Source: Oscillatoriales cyanobacterium
GTDB taxonomy: Bacteria; Cyanobacteriota; Cyanobacteriia; Cyanobacteriales; Laspinemataceae
Direction of reading: 5' to 3'
DNA length: 64,000 bases
NCBI GenBank assembly: GCA_011390955.1
Contig: JAABRM010000010.1
Location: 1-64,000, forward strand
A program made the translations under genes and the position numbers. Shown here piece after piece: positions 43,255 through 51,613 of this stretch. Each line of letters opens with the position of its first letter. The stretch's first letter is position 1. The notes under the pieces are model-generated. The model saw nothing but the letters and a program-made list of their open reading frames with translations, did not search any database and was not told the origin of the DNA.

Positions 43255-43326
43255 TGGGGCGGAAGGATTCGAACCTCCGAAATGCCTGGACCAAAACCAG
43301 GTGCCTTACCGCTTGGCGACGCCCCA
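43255..43326 (-). tRNA. trnQ: tRNA-Gln (UUG)
   Basis: 72-nt cloverleaf on the minus strand: acceptor TGGGGCG/CGCCCCA, D-arm GCCAAGCGGTAAGGC, anticodon arm CCTGG-TTTTGGT-CCAGG with anticodon TTG, T-arm with GGTTCGAATCC. The CCA end is not encoded as a full extra triplet. No intron. Confidence 0.96.
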
Positions 43327-43834
43327 TTGACTCAGCCTTAAATATAATAACATCTTACCACCGGAATTTGTCAACCCCTTGGGCAAAAATTTTTTTTCAT
43401 CGATCCGAAGCTGACGATTCACGGGCAATTCGCGGCTTCTCTACCCCTACTCCAGAGGCGAAAAATCTGCCGGAGTGAATCGTAAATCCTCCCCATGTCA
43501 CCCAACTGGGGGCGCCACTCTTTCTTCTCTGGATCCCTCCCCTGCCCACATCAATTCGACGAACCAGGTAAAATGAATATAGGGAATCTAGGCACCCGTC
43601 CGATCGCCCCGAAAAATTAAACAATTTTTGATAATTTGCTGATTCTATCAGCGTCACTTAAAACCATAGAGTAATTTTGAAAATATTCTTAAGGCTCATT
43701 GTCAGGCAATGCGGCTTTAATTTATTGAGAAAACTTACCGATTTACCCACTTTTGCCCGTGGCTAATCACCACTTAATTTATTTTATTATATTATAATAA
43801 AAGGAAAGACCGTTTACCGTCTAAAACATCGGCC
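43327..43834. other. Intergenic region between tRNA-Gln and the exporter genes
   Basis: About 500 bp. A leftward frame of 86 codons exists at 43397-43657 but has no recognisable motif and no good ribosome site, so I do not call it. AT-rich sequence at 43750-43810 probably contains the promoter of the exporter permease. Confidence 0.4.
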
Positions 43835-45016
43835 ATGCCCTCAATTGCCCGCAAGAACCTATTTGAAGACCTGCCGCGTTTCCTCGTTGCTCAAGCGGGG
43901 ATCATGTTTGCGGTTAGCTTAATTACCATTCAAACCGGAATCTTGCAAGGAGTGATTCGCTCGATCGCCCTATTGATTGACTACTCAAAAGCCGATATCT
44001 GGGTCGGTTCCCAAAACACTGCTTCCTTAGAATTAACCTTGCAAATTCCATATGAGCGCTTTACCCAAGCCAAAGAAGTCGAAGGAGTAGAGTTAGCCGA
44101 ACCCGTGATTTTCAATGGGGGCAGTTGGCGATCTTTTTCCGGGCAAATCAATCATGTCCGAGTCATCGGATTCAATCCTGACAGCCAACTCTTTGTCCCT
44201 GGTGAGATTACCAAAGGAAATCTCAGTTCCCTTAAAGAACCGTACACCTTCTTTATCGATCGAAAAAACACTCGGTCTCTGAATGCGGAATGGATTGGCG
44301 ATCGGGTAGAAATGGGCATATTTCAAGCCAGACTGGTGGGGTTTACCCGAAATACCCAGTCAATCATATCCAGTCCTTTTGTTTTCACGTCTTTAGAAAA
44401 TGCCCATGCGATCGTCACCTCACCCATGACCGAAGAACCGTCTAAATTATTGGCACCGGATCCCGAACCCTTAGAATCTGACGATCTGATTACTTATGTC
44501 TTAATTCGGGCAAAACCCGGACAAGACCTAGAAGAACTCAAACAAAGACTGGAAAAAGCTTTACCATACAGTCGAGCATTTACCAAGGCCGAATTTGCCC
44601 AAATGACTCGCACCTACTGGCAAAAGCGCACTGGCATCGGCTTTGTCTTGGGACTGGGGGCAGTTGTTGGTGTCATCGTGGGCATCGTGGTAGTTGGTCA
44701 AATCCTTTATTCTTCTGTGGCTGACCACCTCAAAGAATTTGGAACTCTTAAAGCAATGGGTGCATCGAATTACATGATTTATAGTGTCATTATCGAACAA
44801 TCCCTCTGGATGGCGGTACTCGGTTATATTCCCGGTATGGCACTCTGTTTCGCGGTCAAAGCTTGGGCATTCGCGGCACAAGGACTGGTCATTTTAATTG
44901 TCCCGAGCACCGCTGCCGGTGTTTTTGGTATTACCGTGTTGATGTGTGTCGGTTCCGCCTTATTTGCTATTCAAAAAGTGAATCGCGTGGATCCAGCAAT
45001 TGTTTTTAAAGCTTAA
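43835..45016 (+). CDS. devC: DevC-type ABC exporter permease (MacB/FtsX fold)
   Basis: 393 residues from the ATG at 43835. The family start RKNLFEDLPRFLVAQAGIMFAVSLITIQTG (split RKNLFEDLPRFLVAQ / AGIMFAVSLITIQTG) carries the first membrane helix. A periplasmic domain of about 210 residues follows (YSKADIWVGSQNTASLEL, FTKAEFAQMTRTYWQKRTGIG) and then three C-terminal helices in the FtsX layout (FVLGLGAVVGVIVGIVVVGQIL, LKEFGTLKAMGAS between). DevBCA exporters move glycolipids or other envelope compounds through a TolC-type channel; in heterocyst formers they build the glycolipid layer. The ATPase gene follows. No devB membrane-fusion gene is adjacent. Confidence 0.85.
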   Translation: MPSIARKNLFEDLPRFLVAQAGIMFAVSLITIQTGILQGVIRSIALLIDYSKADIWVGSQNTASLELTLQIPYERFTQAKEVEGVELAEPVIFNGGSWRSFSGQINHVRVIGFNPDSQLFVPGEITKGNLSSLKEPYTFFIDRKNTRSLNAEWIGDRVEMGIFQARLVGFTRNTQSIISSPFVFTSLENAHAIVTSPMTEEPSKLLAPDPEPLESDDLITYVLIRAKPGQDLEELKQRLEKALPYSRAFTKAEFAQMTRTYWQKRTGIGFVLGLGAVVGVIVGIVVVGQILYSSVADHLKEFGTLKAMGASNYMIYSVIIEQSLWMAVLGYIPGMALCFAVKAWAFAAQGLVILIVPSTAAGVFGITVLMCVGSALFAIQKVNRVDPAIVFKA

Positions 45017-45233
45017 CTTGCAATAATTCTGGTGGCATATCTTACGGATCGAGTATTTTCTCTGGCGAAGAATGTTCATAACCATGAACCCGGTTCTCGA
45101 TCGACAGCCACACGAAGGCGAAAAACCGAGATTACCATATCGGTACTTGGCATTGGGACAACACGATCCGTTCACTTTGGTGCTTCCTCACACCACTGGC
45201 CGTATAACCCTTATCAATACAAATAAATTGGGA

Positions 45234-46007
45234 ATGATTGCTTCTTCTATTACCATCGATCAGTCTTATCGCAATATACTCATTCCAGTGGCTGAAGCTA
45301 CCCAGGAAATGGCAACTGCGAAAACCATTGCCTTGAAAGCCCGGGGTGTCAAAATGGTTTATCAATCCGGTTCGGGGTACTATGAAGCCCTCAAAGGAGT
45401 TGACCTGGATGTGCATCGCGGTGATATTGAACTGTTAATGGGTCCTTCTGGTTCAGGGAAAACCACCTTACTTTCAATTTTGGCAGGCTTGTTAACTCCT
45501 TCGGTGGGACAAGTCACTATCCTCGGACAAGACATTACCCGAATGTCTCGGTCTAAGCTTTCCAAGTTTCGTCGGGACAATATTGGTTTCATTTTTCAGG
45601 GGTTTAACTTATTTCCCGCCCTCACTGCGGCTGAGAATGTGGAAATGGCACTAAAAGTGAAAGGAATTGGCGGGCGCCAAGCCCGAACCCAGGCGGAAAA
45701 TTTACTCGAACAAGTCGGGTTAGCGGATAAAGCCAAACTCCGCCCTAGGGATCTTTCTGGAGGTCAAAAACAACGGGTGGCGATCGCGCGTGCTCTAGCT
45801 GGACATCCTCAGTTCATCATGGCTGATGAACCCACTGCTGCCCTCGACTCCCACAGCGGTCATGCCGTAATTGAACTGCTGCGTAAGCTTGCCAAAGAAG
45901 AGGGTTGCACTGTGCTGATGGTGACTCACGACCCTCGGATCCTGGATGTGGCCGATCGCATTCTTTATCTGGAAGATGGTATTTTAACCCCCCAAAGTCC
46001 TCGGTAA
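45234..46007 (+). CDS. devA: DevA-type ABC transporter ATP-binding protein
   Basis: 257 residues from the ATG at 45234 (MIASSITIDQS); the frame is open back to 45072, and a later ATG at 45309 is also possible, so the start is uncertain. Nucleotide-binding domain in the MacB/LolD group: KMVYQSGSGYYEALKGVDLDV, Walker A GPSGSGKTT, Q-loop GFIFQGFNLFPALT, signature LSGGQKQRVAIARALA, Walker B FIMADEPTAALDS, H-loop VMVTHDPR. It powers the DevC permease encoded upstream; the pair acts at the plasma membrane. Ends about 50 bp before a repeat cluster. Confidence 0.9.
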   Translation: MIASSITIDQSYRNILIPVAEATQEMATAKTIALKARGVKMVYQSGSGYYEALKGVDLDVHRGDIELLMGPSGSGKTTLLSILAGLLTPSVGQVTILGQDITRMSRSKLSKFRRDNIGFIFQGFNLFPALTAAENVEMALKVKGIGGRQARTQAENLLEQVGLADKAKLRPRDLSGGQKQRVAIARALAGHPQFIMADEPTAALDSHSGHAVIELLRKLAKEEGCTVLMVTHDPRILDVADRILYLEDGILTPQSPR

Positions 46008-46052
46008 AGTCCTCGGTAGCGATCGCGGTGCGATCGCCTTTCTTGGGCATCA

Positions 46053-46232
46053 GCGGGAATTGAGAAACCAGGTTTCTTTTCTGTTGGCGATCGTTAACTC
46101 TGATGTCCGCAGAAGAAACCCGGTTTCTTTGTTTCGGGGGGTCTTTACACAAGTATTTATATTGTAGGGTGGGCAAAATTCCACCATCATATATGGTAGG
46201 GTGGGTAAAATTTTTTGCCCACCCTACGAATC
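46053..46232. repeat. AGAAACC and GTAGGGTGGGC repeat cluster
   Basis: 46057-46131 carries a diverged AGAAACC unit (GAGAAACCAGGTTTCT ... AGAAGAAACCCGGTTTCT). 46154-46229 is the third copy of the TATTTATATTGTAGGGTG unit seen twice at 7353-7528, with the same CATCATATATG hinge. Confidence 0.85.
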
Positions 46233-46276
46233 TTAGGGGCTGTTGGATGATTTTTTGTAAATTATCTTATCATATA

Positions 46277-46366
46277 TAGGACTTACGCATAAACGCTATT
46301 CGTAGGGTGTGTTAGCGAAGCGTAACGCACCAAGACCCCAGATATAGAGTCGTTGCGTAAGTCCTA
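46277..46366. mobile_element. Non-autonomous element with GGACTTACGCA ends, copy 2
   Basis: Perfect 13-bp terminal inverted repeat TAGGACTTACGCA / TGCGTAAGTCCTA. The inside contains CGTAGGGTGTGTTAGC and GCGTAACGCACC, i.e. the GTAGGGTGTG palindrome that also forms the arrays at 62598-63160. Copy 1 is at 974-1069. Confidence 0.7.
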
Positions 46367-46468
46367 ATATAAACCAAATAATTTGTCAATAATTTTTGCC
46401 AAAAAAGTTAGCAAAAATTTTTGAATTTTTTCAGATCGAATACGGAAATAGACTTAACAGATTCAAGC

Positions 46469-46864
46469 CTATTTTTTGGCCGATCGCTTTTTATTCTTTG
46501 GCTCATTTTCTGGGCTATCGGGTTTTTTGGGTTTACCCGCTTTTTGCCAGATTTCCAGACACCAGAAAATCAACTCAACAAGTTGAACCAACAGCCACAC
46601 CCCTTGAACCAGGATTTCCCAAGCAGCGCGTAAGATTACCTGGAATGGCCACAATAATATCTTAAGTTTTTTCTGTTTAATCTCTCTTTTGATGGCTGTT
46701 AAAGCTGATTTAATTCTGGCTTTGAGTTCAGCAATTACCCAAATTAAGAGTTCTAAAATTTGAATGGTTAGCCAAAAAGTTAACACGAGCATTTGCCAAA
46801 GTTGTCCTCCTAACCATTGGAGAACAACTTTTAGCCAATGCCGAAGATTTTGCCCTGTTCTCAC
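46469..46864 (-). CDS. Small membrane protein of unknown function
   Basis: 131 residues from a GTG at 46864, five bases after GGAG. It consists of amphipathic, Trp-rich and strongly hydrophobic helices (MLVLTFWLTIQILELLIWVIAEL and VWLLVQLVELIFWCLEIWQ) around a basic central part (KREIKQKKLK), ending with a Lys/Pro-rich polar tail (KPKKPDSPENEPKNKKRSAKK, split KPKKPDSPENEP / KNKKRSAKK). The composition looks like a genuine membrane protein and the ribosome site supports it, but I know no family for it. Confidence 0.5.
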   Translation of the reverse strand: MRTGQNLRHWLKVVLQWLGGQLWQMLVLTFWLTIQILELLIWVIAELKARIKSALTAIKREIKQKKLKILLWPFQVILRAAWEILVQGVWLLVQLVELIFWCLEIWQKAGKPKKPDSPENEPKNKKRSAKK

Positions 46865-46914
46865 GGAAACTCCGATGCAAATTATTGAACCTTACCGATT
46901 GATTTGCCCGGTAA

Positions 46915-47571
46915 TTACTGAGAATTACCTGATGGTTGCAATTGCCGCAAACTTGCTTGGGCTGGTTGATAGTTGGGATTAATTTTTAAGGCTGCCTGAA
47001 ATTCCGCGATCGCCTGTGGGGATTGCCCTTGTTTTTGATACAATAAGCCTAAACCATAATGAGCCAAAGTATGAGAACTTGCGGGGATTCCCATCATGTC
47101 TGGTAAATTCAGTGCCAGTTGATAAGCAGACATTGCCTCTTCAATTCTATCGAGTTTACGGAGTACATCTCCCACATTTGTATAAGGTGCCGCTAGGTTA
47201 GGATTGCGTTGAATTCCTTGCATATAAACAGCCCCCGCTTCATTCAATTTTCCCTGTTCAGCTAGTGCTAAACCTAAGTTATTGTAAGCAGCTATCAAGT
47301 TGCGATCGCGTTGAATTGCTTGGGTAAAAACCGCGATCGCTTCATCTAATTTTTGCTGGTTCATCAACGCCAATCCTAAATTATTATAAACCCCTGGATC
47401 TGCGGGACGACTTTGGCTCATCTGTCGCCAAATTAATTCCGCTTGAGCATGATTTCCCGCATTAGAGGCATCAAGACCCTGTTGCCAAAGTTGATCCAGG
47501 GATTGGGCCGCGATCGCCGTAGGGGTGAATGTGAGAGATAAGGTTAACAAAAGTCGGTAGAGTTGTCGCAT
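46915..47571 (-). CDS. Exported TPR protein
   Basis: 218 residues from the ATG at 47571. A signal peptide ends at TAIAAQS. About four or five tetratricopeptide repeats follow (e.g. AELIWRQMSQSRPADPGVYNNLG, split AELIWRQMSQS / RPADPGVYNNLG; EAIAVFTQAIQRDRNLIAAYNNLG; EAGAVYMQGIQRNPNLAAPY). It is a small periplasmic scaffold. The larger TPR protein at 48169-49431 has a related N-terminus (QxLEALWRQAIELNP) and the same orientation, suggesting they are paralogues separated by a repeat-filled region. Confidence 0.85.
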   Translation of the reverse strand: MRQLYRLLLTLSLTFTPTAIAAQSLDQLWQQGLDASNAGNHAQAELIWRQMSQSRPADPGVYNNLGLALMNQQKLDEAIAVFTQAIQRDRNLIAAYNNLGLALAEQGKLNEAGAVYMQGIQRNPNLAAPYTNVGDVLRKLDRIEEAMSAYQLALNLPDMMGIPASSHTLAHYGLGLLYQKQGQSPQAIAEFQAALKINPNYQPAQASLRQLQPSGNSQ

Positions 47572-47639
47572 AATCAGAATTTGATGTAAGTTGATCTGGA
47601 GTCTCGGTGACTCATCTCTATTGTAATATAATTGTTTTA

Positions 47640-48165
47640 ATCAAGATTAATACAATTATCTAGGGGCGCAAGCATTGCGCCCCTACAATCTCTGGTGATT
47701 TGGCATCTGTAGGGGCGCAATGCTTGCGCCCAAATTAACCTCGAAATCGTAGCAATAATTTTTGGAATTAGTATAATAGTAGGGACACGGCAATGCCGTG
47801 TCCCTACGAGTAAGCAAGGGGACAAAAATAATTGCATCCCAACGGAATTTATATAACATTAAGGACGCGGCAATGCCGTAAATGGCTGTAGGGGCAAAGC
47901 ATTCCGGCGGATAAATTATTGCTGAAAATATTAAATTAATTACCGGAATGCTTTGCCCTCCTCCTACAGCAAGGGCGAAGCATTCCGGTAGATAAATTGT
48001 CGTTTATATATTAAATCAACCGCCGGAATGCTTTGCCCCTACAAAATAAAAATTTATCCCAATTTTTGAAATTGGTAGGGACACGGCAATGCCGTGTCCC
48101 TACGGGCAATTTACTTTGGAATTTATATAACATTAAGGACAGGGCATTGCCTTGTCCTTACGGAC
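47640..48165. repeat. Dense cluster of GTAGGG...CCCTAC palindromes
   Basis: In order: GTAGGGGCGCAAGC palindromes (about 47660-47730), a GTAGGGACACGGCAATGCC palindrome (47780-47809), GTAGGGGCAAAGCATTCCGG units with CCGGAATGCTTTGCCC arms (about 47889-48043, two units of about 75-80 bp), and another GTAGGGACACGG palindrome (48075-48103). All share the GTAGGG/CCCTAC ends but differ in core. No gene is present in 47572-48168. Confidence 0.9.
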
Positions 48166-48168
48166 AAT

Positions 48169-49431
48169 TTACCGCTGAAGGCTGGCGAGATTTCTTTGGG
48201 CTGACTGAAAATTTGGATCGATTTCTAAAGCTTGCTCAAACTGTTGCCGCGCTTCGGATAATTTTCCCTGCAATTTTAAGGTTTCGCCTAAATCATTGTA
48301 GGCTTGAGGCAGTCTTGGTCTGAGTAAAACTAGCTCTCGAAATGCGGTTTCTGCTTCGGAAAGATTGCCTTGTTGTCTGAGCAGTAACCCCAAGTTTCCA
48401 TAGGCGCCAGCATTATTCGGATTTATTTGAGTTGCCCGACGATAAGCGGCGATCGCTTCGGTAATTTTTCCGGTTTGACTATAAGCTATGCCTAAATGAT
48501 AATAGGCGAATCCTTCATTGGGATCTAATTCAATGGCTTTTTGATAAGCCGCGATCGCTTCATCCAATTGTCCCCGAGCATTCCAAGTAATTCCTAACCC
48601 TAGATATGCTTGCGGTAAATTGGGATTAATTTCCAGTATTTGCTGATAAGCTGCCAGGGCTTCATTTAATTGCCCTTGTTGTCTCAAGGCATTGCCTAAA
48701 TTATAATAAGCGGAGGTATGATTGGGGTCTAATTTTAAGCCTTCTCGGTAAGCGACAATTGCTTCTGGCATTCGGCCAAGATTATACAGCGCATTACCGA
48801 GATTTAAATAAGCCCCTGCATGATTTGGGGCTAATTCTAAAGCTTGCTGATAAGCCGCGATCGCCTCTTCAATTTTGGTGCTGTTATACAAAGCATTGCC
48901 CAGATTATAGTAAGCTGCGGCATAATTTGGATCTTGGGCAATGGCTTGGCGATAAGTGGCGATCGCTTCATCTAATTCCCCTTTTCGTTTCAGGGCATTG
49001 CCTAAGTTATTATAAGCCCGAGCATGATTTGGGTCTTGGGCAATGGCTTGGCGATAATTCGCGATCGCTTCATCTAATTCCCCCAAATTATAGAGCGCAT
49101 TGCCTAAGTTATAATAACCGGGGGCATAATTCGGGTCTAGTTTAATCGTTTCCCGATAAGCGGCGATCGCTTGGTCAATTTTCTTTTGGGAATAAAGGGT
49201 ATTGCCCAAATTATAATAAGCGATCGCATGATTCGGATTTAGTTCAATGGCTTGACGCCACAGCGCCTCAGCTTGTAAATAATTTCCGGCTTCTTGCGCG
49301 ACTTTCCCTTGTTCTAATAAACTTTCAAGGGATGAATTTTCCGGTAAAATTTCTCTGGATTGAGCCATCACTCCTTGGGGACTTGCCCCCAAAGAGAGGG
49401 TTAATAGCAGAATTAAACATCGGCGAAACAT
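48169..49431 (-). CDS. Large exported TPR protein
   Basis: 420 residues; I chose the ATG at 49431 (MFRRCLILLLTLSLG) because it gives a proper signal peptide (cleavage near VMAQS), whereas the frame open to 49503 adds 24 unlikely residues. About eleven tetratricopeptide repeats follow almost without a break, each with the xAIAAYRxAIxLDPNxAxAYYNLGN pattern; neighbouring units are very similar, so the array probably grew by recent duplication. A periplasmic or membrane-associated scaffold of unknown partner. Confidence 0.9.
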   Translation of the reverse strand: MFRRCLILLLTLSLGASPQGVMAQSREILPENSSLESLLEQGKVAQEAGNYLQAEALWRQAIELNPNHAIAYYNLGNTLYSQKKIDQAIAAYRETIKLDPNYAPGYYNLGNALYNLGELDEAIANYRQAIAQDPNHARAYNNLGNALKRKGELDEAIATYRQAIAQDPNYAAAYYNLGNALYNSTKIEEAIAAYQQALELAPNHAGAYLNLGNALYNLGRMPEAIVAYREGLKLDPNHTSAYYNLGNALRQQGQLNEALAAYQQILEINPNLPQAYLGLGITWNARGQLDEAIAAYQKAIELDPNEGFAYYHLGIAYSQTGKITEAIAAYRRATQINPNNAGAYGNLGLLLRQQGNLSEAETAFRELVLLRPRLPQAYNDLGETLKLQGKLSEARQQFEQALEIDPNFQSAQRNLASLQR

Positions 49432-49577
49432 AATCAGATTTTTGTGTGATAGAGGAGCGGTGAAATTTGAGAACAGCGCGATCGGCTGCCTCATTTTTAT
49501 CATAATTTACAACCGATCCCCGGTCATCTCAGGAAATCCGATCTCGTCGATACAGCAGATTCCATACTTATGAATTG

Positions 49578-49672
49578 TTGTAGGGACCTGGGCCAGCCGT
49601 GTCTTATGAATTGTTGTAGGGACACGGCAATGCCGTGTCCCTACGAGGGTCGATCGATAAGTAGGGACACGG
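49578..49672. repeat. GTAGGGACACGG palindromes
   Basis: Three copies or fragments of GTAGGGACACGGCAATGCC / GGCATTGCCGTGTCCC, one perfect (49616-49644) and two partial, between the TPR and DGQHR genes. Confidence 0.8.
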
Positions 49673-49674
49673 CC

Positions 49675-49812
49675 CGCCATCTTATCCGCTGCCAATCCGC
49701 CATATTATCCGCTGCCAATCCGCCATATTATCCGCTGCCAATCCGCCATATTATCCGCTGCCAATCCGCCATCTTATCCGCTGCCAATCCGCCATCTTAT
49801 CCGCTGCTAATT
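49675..49812. repeat. 23-bp tandem array
   Basis: Six units of 23 bp (TATCCGCTGCCAATCCGCCAT plus AT or CT) with period positions 49683, 49706, 49729, 49752, 49775 and 49798. The unit is not a GTAGGG palindrome and not a heptad. It abuts the 3' end of the DGQHR gene (stop at 49815). Confidence 0.9.
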
Positions 49813-49814
49813 CC

Positions 49815-51416
49815 CTAATGCAAAACCGGGGGTAAATCGATTTTTTTCGGATCGACAAATTTACCATCAAAGTTCATGGCTTGATTGCCAAAAGTGCGGG
49901 CTTTCGCTAGTTCTTTTCGCAGGTTAGCGCGATCGTAATTATCATTAATTCCCCCTAGAATATAAATTAATAATTTAGCGGCTAAATCCCGACCGGCAAC
50001 TAATATCCGTTTGCGATTGGGATCGTAAAGTACCCCATACCAAATAGACTGGGGATTTTCCATGCCACTAAAGCCCCCATCCGCATCAAAGCGGGCTAAT
50101 TTTTCAAATAATTTTTCTAGAGATAATTTTTTTTCATAGACTAAAATGCCCATTGCTTGAGCAAAGGCAACTTGACCCACGGGACGGAAAAGAAAATTTC
50201 CTTCGCCCCCGCCTTTTTCGTGGCTGAATCGCCGCATTCTGGGGGTTTCGGTTTCATATTCTAGGCGTTCATAACTTAATAAGCGGCTTAAATAGTCGAA
50301 AAATTGGCTAAATTCCTTGAATCCGGCGGCGATTTCGTCGTCTTCTGGGCGCATGGGAATTAACCCTTTATTGTCTGAGGGTTTCCAACTGGGAAAACGA
50401 GCGGATAAGTAACGCTCAGACATATCTTTGAGGGCTTGTAAGGTGGTTAAAACGGTGGATTTGCTGGCGACGGTGGCGCTGTCCCAATTAACGCGAGGTT
50501 TGCGATATTTGGCTTCTTTAAATAGAGGATGTTGCACGGCAATTTTCCGGGCGACAATGGAAAATCCGTCATCTTCATTTAATACGGCTAATTGTCCTTT
50601 GCTGAGGTTGACCGCCATGAGGTTGACATGGACAAAAATAGACCGGATTCTTAAGCGGGCTTCTTCGCGAGTTTCCCCTTTGACTACTGCGGGGATAAAT
50701 TCGATGCCGATTTTTTCTTTGGCTAAAGTTTGCACGTGGCTGGGGTCTACTTGATATTGCTTTTGTAGGTCTTCGATGGTGATGTGATGACCGATCGCTT
50801 TTTTCTGTTTGTTGTAGCCCTGGAGTTTGCCGGTTTTGATTAGTTGCATTAAACCCTGAACCCCCATGAGTCGATGTTGACCGTCGAGGGTAAATAGGGA
50901 AACACGGTCGCTGATTTCCAAGAGTCCCACGGTGCCATCTTTGTCTAAGGGGGTGAAGTCCGCAGCAGACTCGCGGGCTCGACCTTGTTCGTCCCATTCG
51001 TCTGCTTGGGGGTCGTCTACCCAGTCGGCGCTGAGGACCACCAGGACGGCGGGGAATTTGTGGGCTTTGCGGGCAACCAGGTACACCGCAAGGGCTGCTT
51101 GCCGCGACCAGTCCAGAGGTCTTTGGAGGATTTCATCGATGGTTTCTTCGTCCCGGATTACGTTGTCGGTTTCTGGGTCGAATTTTTTGCGGAACAGGGG
51201 CAGTTGCGAGGCGAAGCGCACCCGACTATCTAGCCATTCTAAGGTTACGGATCCAATGAAGGCTTCGGTGCTGCCCATTTGGGTTTGCTGGACGAGGAGG
51301 CGATCGCTTCTGGAAAGATGGCGATCTAATAGGAGGGCTAGGGCTTCTCGGTCTTGTCGATCTTGTTCGAGAATTTGGCTGGCAATGTTGGGGGGGTGTT
51401 TGGGGTCGCTGTTCAT
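49815..51416 (-). CDS. DGQHR-domain protein (DndB-like), long form
   Basis: 533 residues from the ATG at 51416. The signature DGQHRLMGVQGLMQL (about 178-192) defines the DGQHR family to which DndB belongs. Preceding it is a substrate-type region (QAALAVYLVARKAHKFPAVLVVLSADW, split QAALAVYLVARKAHK / FPAVLVVLSADW) and following it VHVNLMAVNLSKGQLAVLNEDDGF, then a C-terminal extension of about 200 residues not present in the shorter copy. DndB proteins bind DNA and repress or tune phosphorothioation genes. A second DGQHR gene lies 200 bp upstream on the same strand, and dndCDE are divergent. Whether this copy is DndB or a related DGQHR regulator is open. Confidence 0.8.
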   Translation of the reverse strand: MNSDPKHPPNIASQILEQDRQDREALALLLDRHLSRSDRLLVQQTQMGSTEAFIGSVTLEWLDSRVRFASQLPLFRKKFDPETDNVIRDEETIDEILQRPLDWSRQAALAVYLVARKAHKFPAVLVVLSADWVDDPQADEWDEQGRARESAADFTPLDKDGTVGLLEISDRVSLFTLDGQHRLMGVQGLMQLIKTGKLQGYNKQKKAIGHHITIEDLQKQYQVDPSHVQTLAKEKIGIEFIPAVVKGETREEARLRIRSIFVHVNLMAVNLSKGQLAVLNEDDGFSIVARKIAVQHPLFKEAKYRKPRVNWDSATVASKSTVLTTLQALKDMSERYLSARFPSWKPSDNKGLIPMRPEDDEIAAGFKEFSQFFDYLSRLLSYERLEYETETPRMRRFSHEKGGGEGNFLFRPVGQVAFAQAMGILVYEKKLSLEKLFEKLARFDADGGFSGMENPQSIWYGVLYDPNRKRILVAGRDLAAKLLIYILGGINDNYDRANLRKELAKARTFGNQAMNFDGKFVDPKKIDLPPVLH

Positions 51417-51488
51417 AGTGGGAGGAGTGAAATTTGTAACGTTTTTTAAAATCGCTGTTTAATATGGTACGATATTTTTGTTGTTTTT

Positions 51489-51536
51489 AAAAAATTCTGC
51501 GCCCTGAATAAAAACTACCTAGGGCGAAAATTTTTA
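51489..51536 (-). terminator. Rho-independent terminator of the dndB gene
   Basis: On the minus strand: CGCCCT / AGGGCG stem with a loop of about 25 nt, then TTTTTT at 51489-51494. A second small stem (AGACTAAA / TTTAGTCT, 51587-51607) lies between it and the stop codon. Confidence 0.6.
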
Positions 51537-51613
51537 TGCACATTTTGATTTTTTTGTCAATATTTTAGGGTGTAGCTATGTTTCAGACTAAAAAAAATTT
51601 AGTCTGCGATCGA

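Noticed and set aside
43397-43657. Leftward ORF of 86 codons upstream of the exporter genes
   Set aside because: No recognisable motif, no convincing ribosome site, and composition like non-coding DNA; it lies in a probable promoter region.
46396-46665. Rightward ORF of 89 codons opposite the small membrane protein gene
   Set aside because: It is antisense to the better-supported leftward gene at 46469-46864, which has a GGAG site and hydrophobic helix pattern.
49675-49812. Possible CRISPR or iteron array
   Set aside because: Units of 23 bp are directly adjacent without spacers, and no replication initiator gene is near.
49570-49818. Rightward ORF made of repeated LIRCQSAILSAANPP-like peptides
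   Set aside because: It only translates the 23-bp array and palindromes, without a ribosome site.
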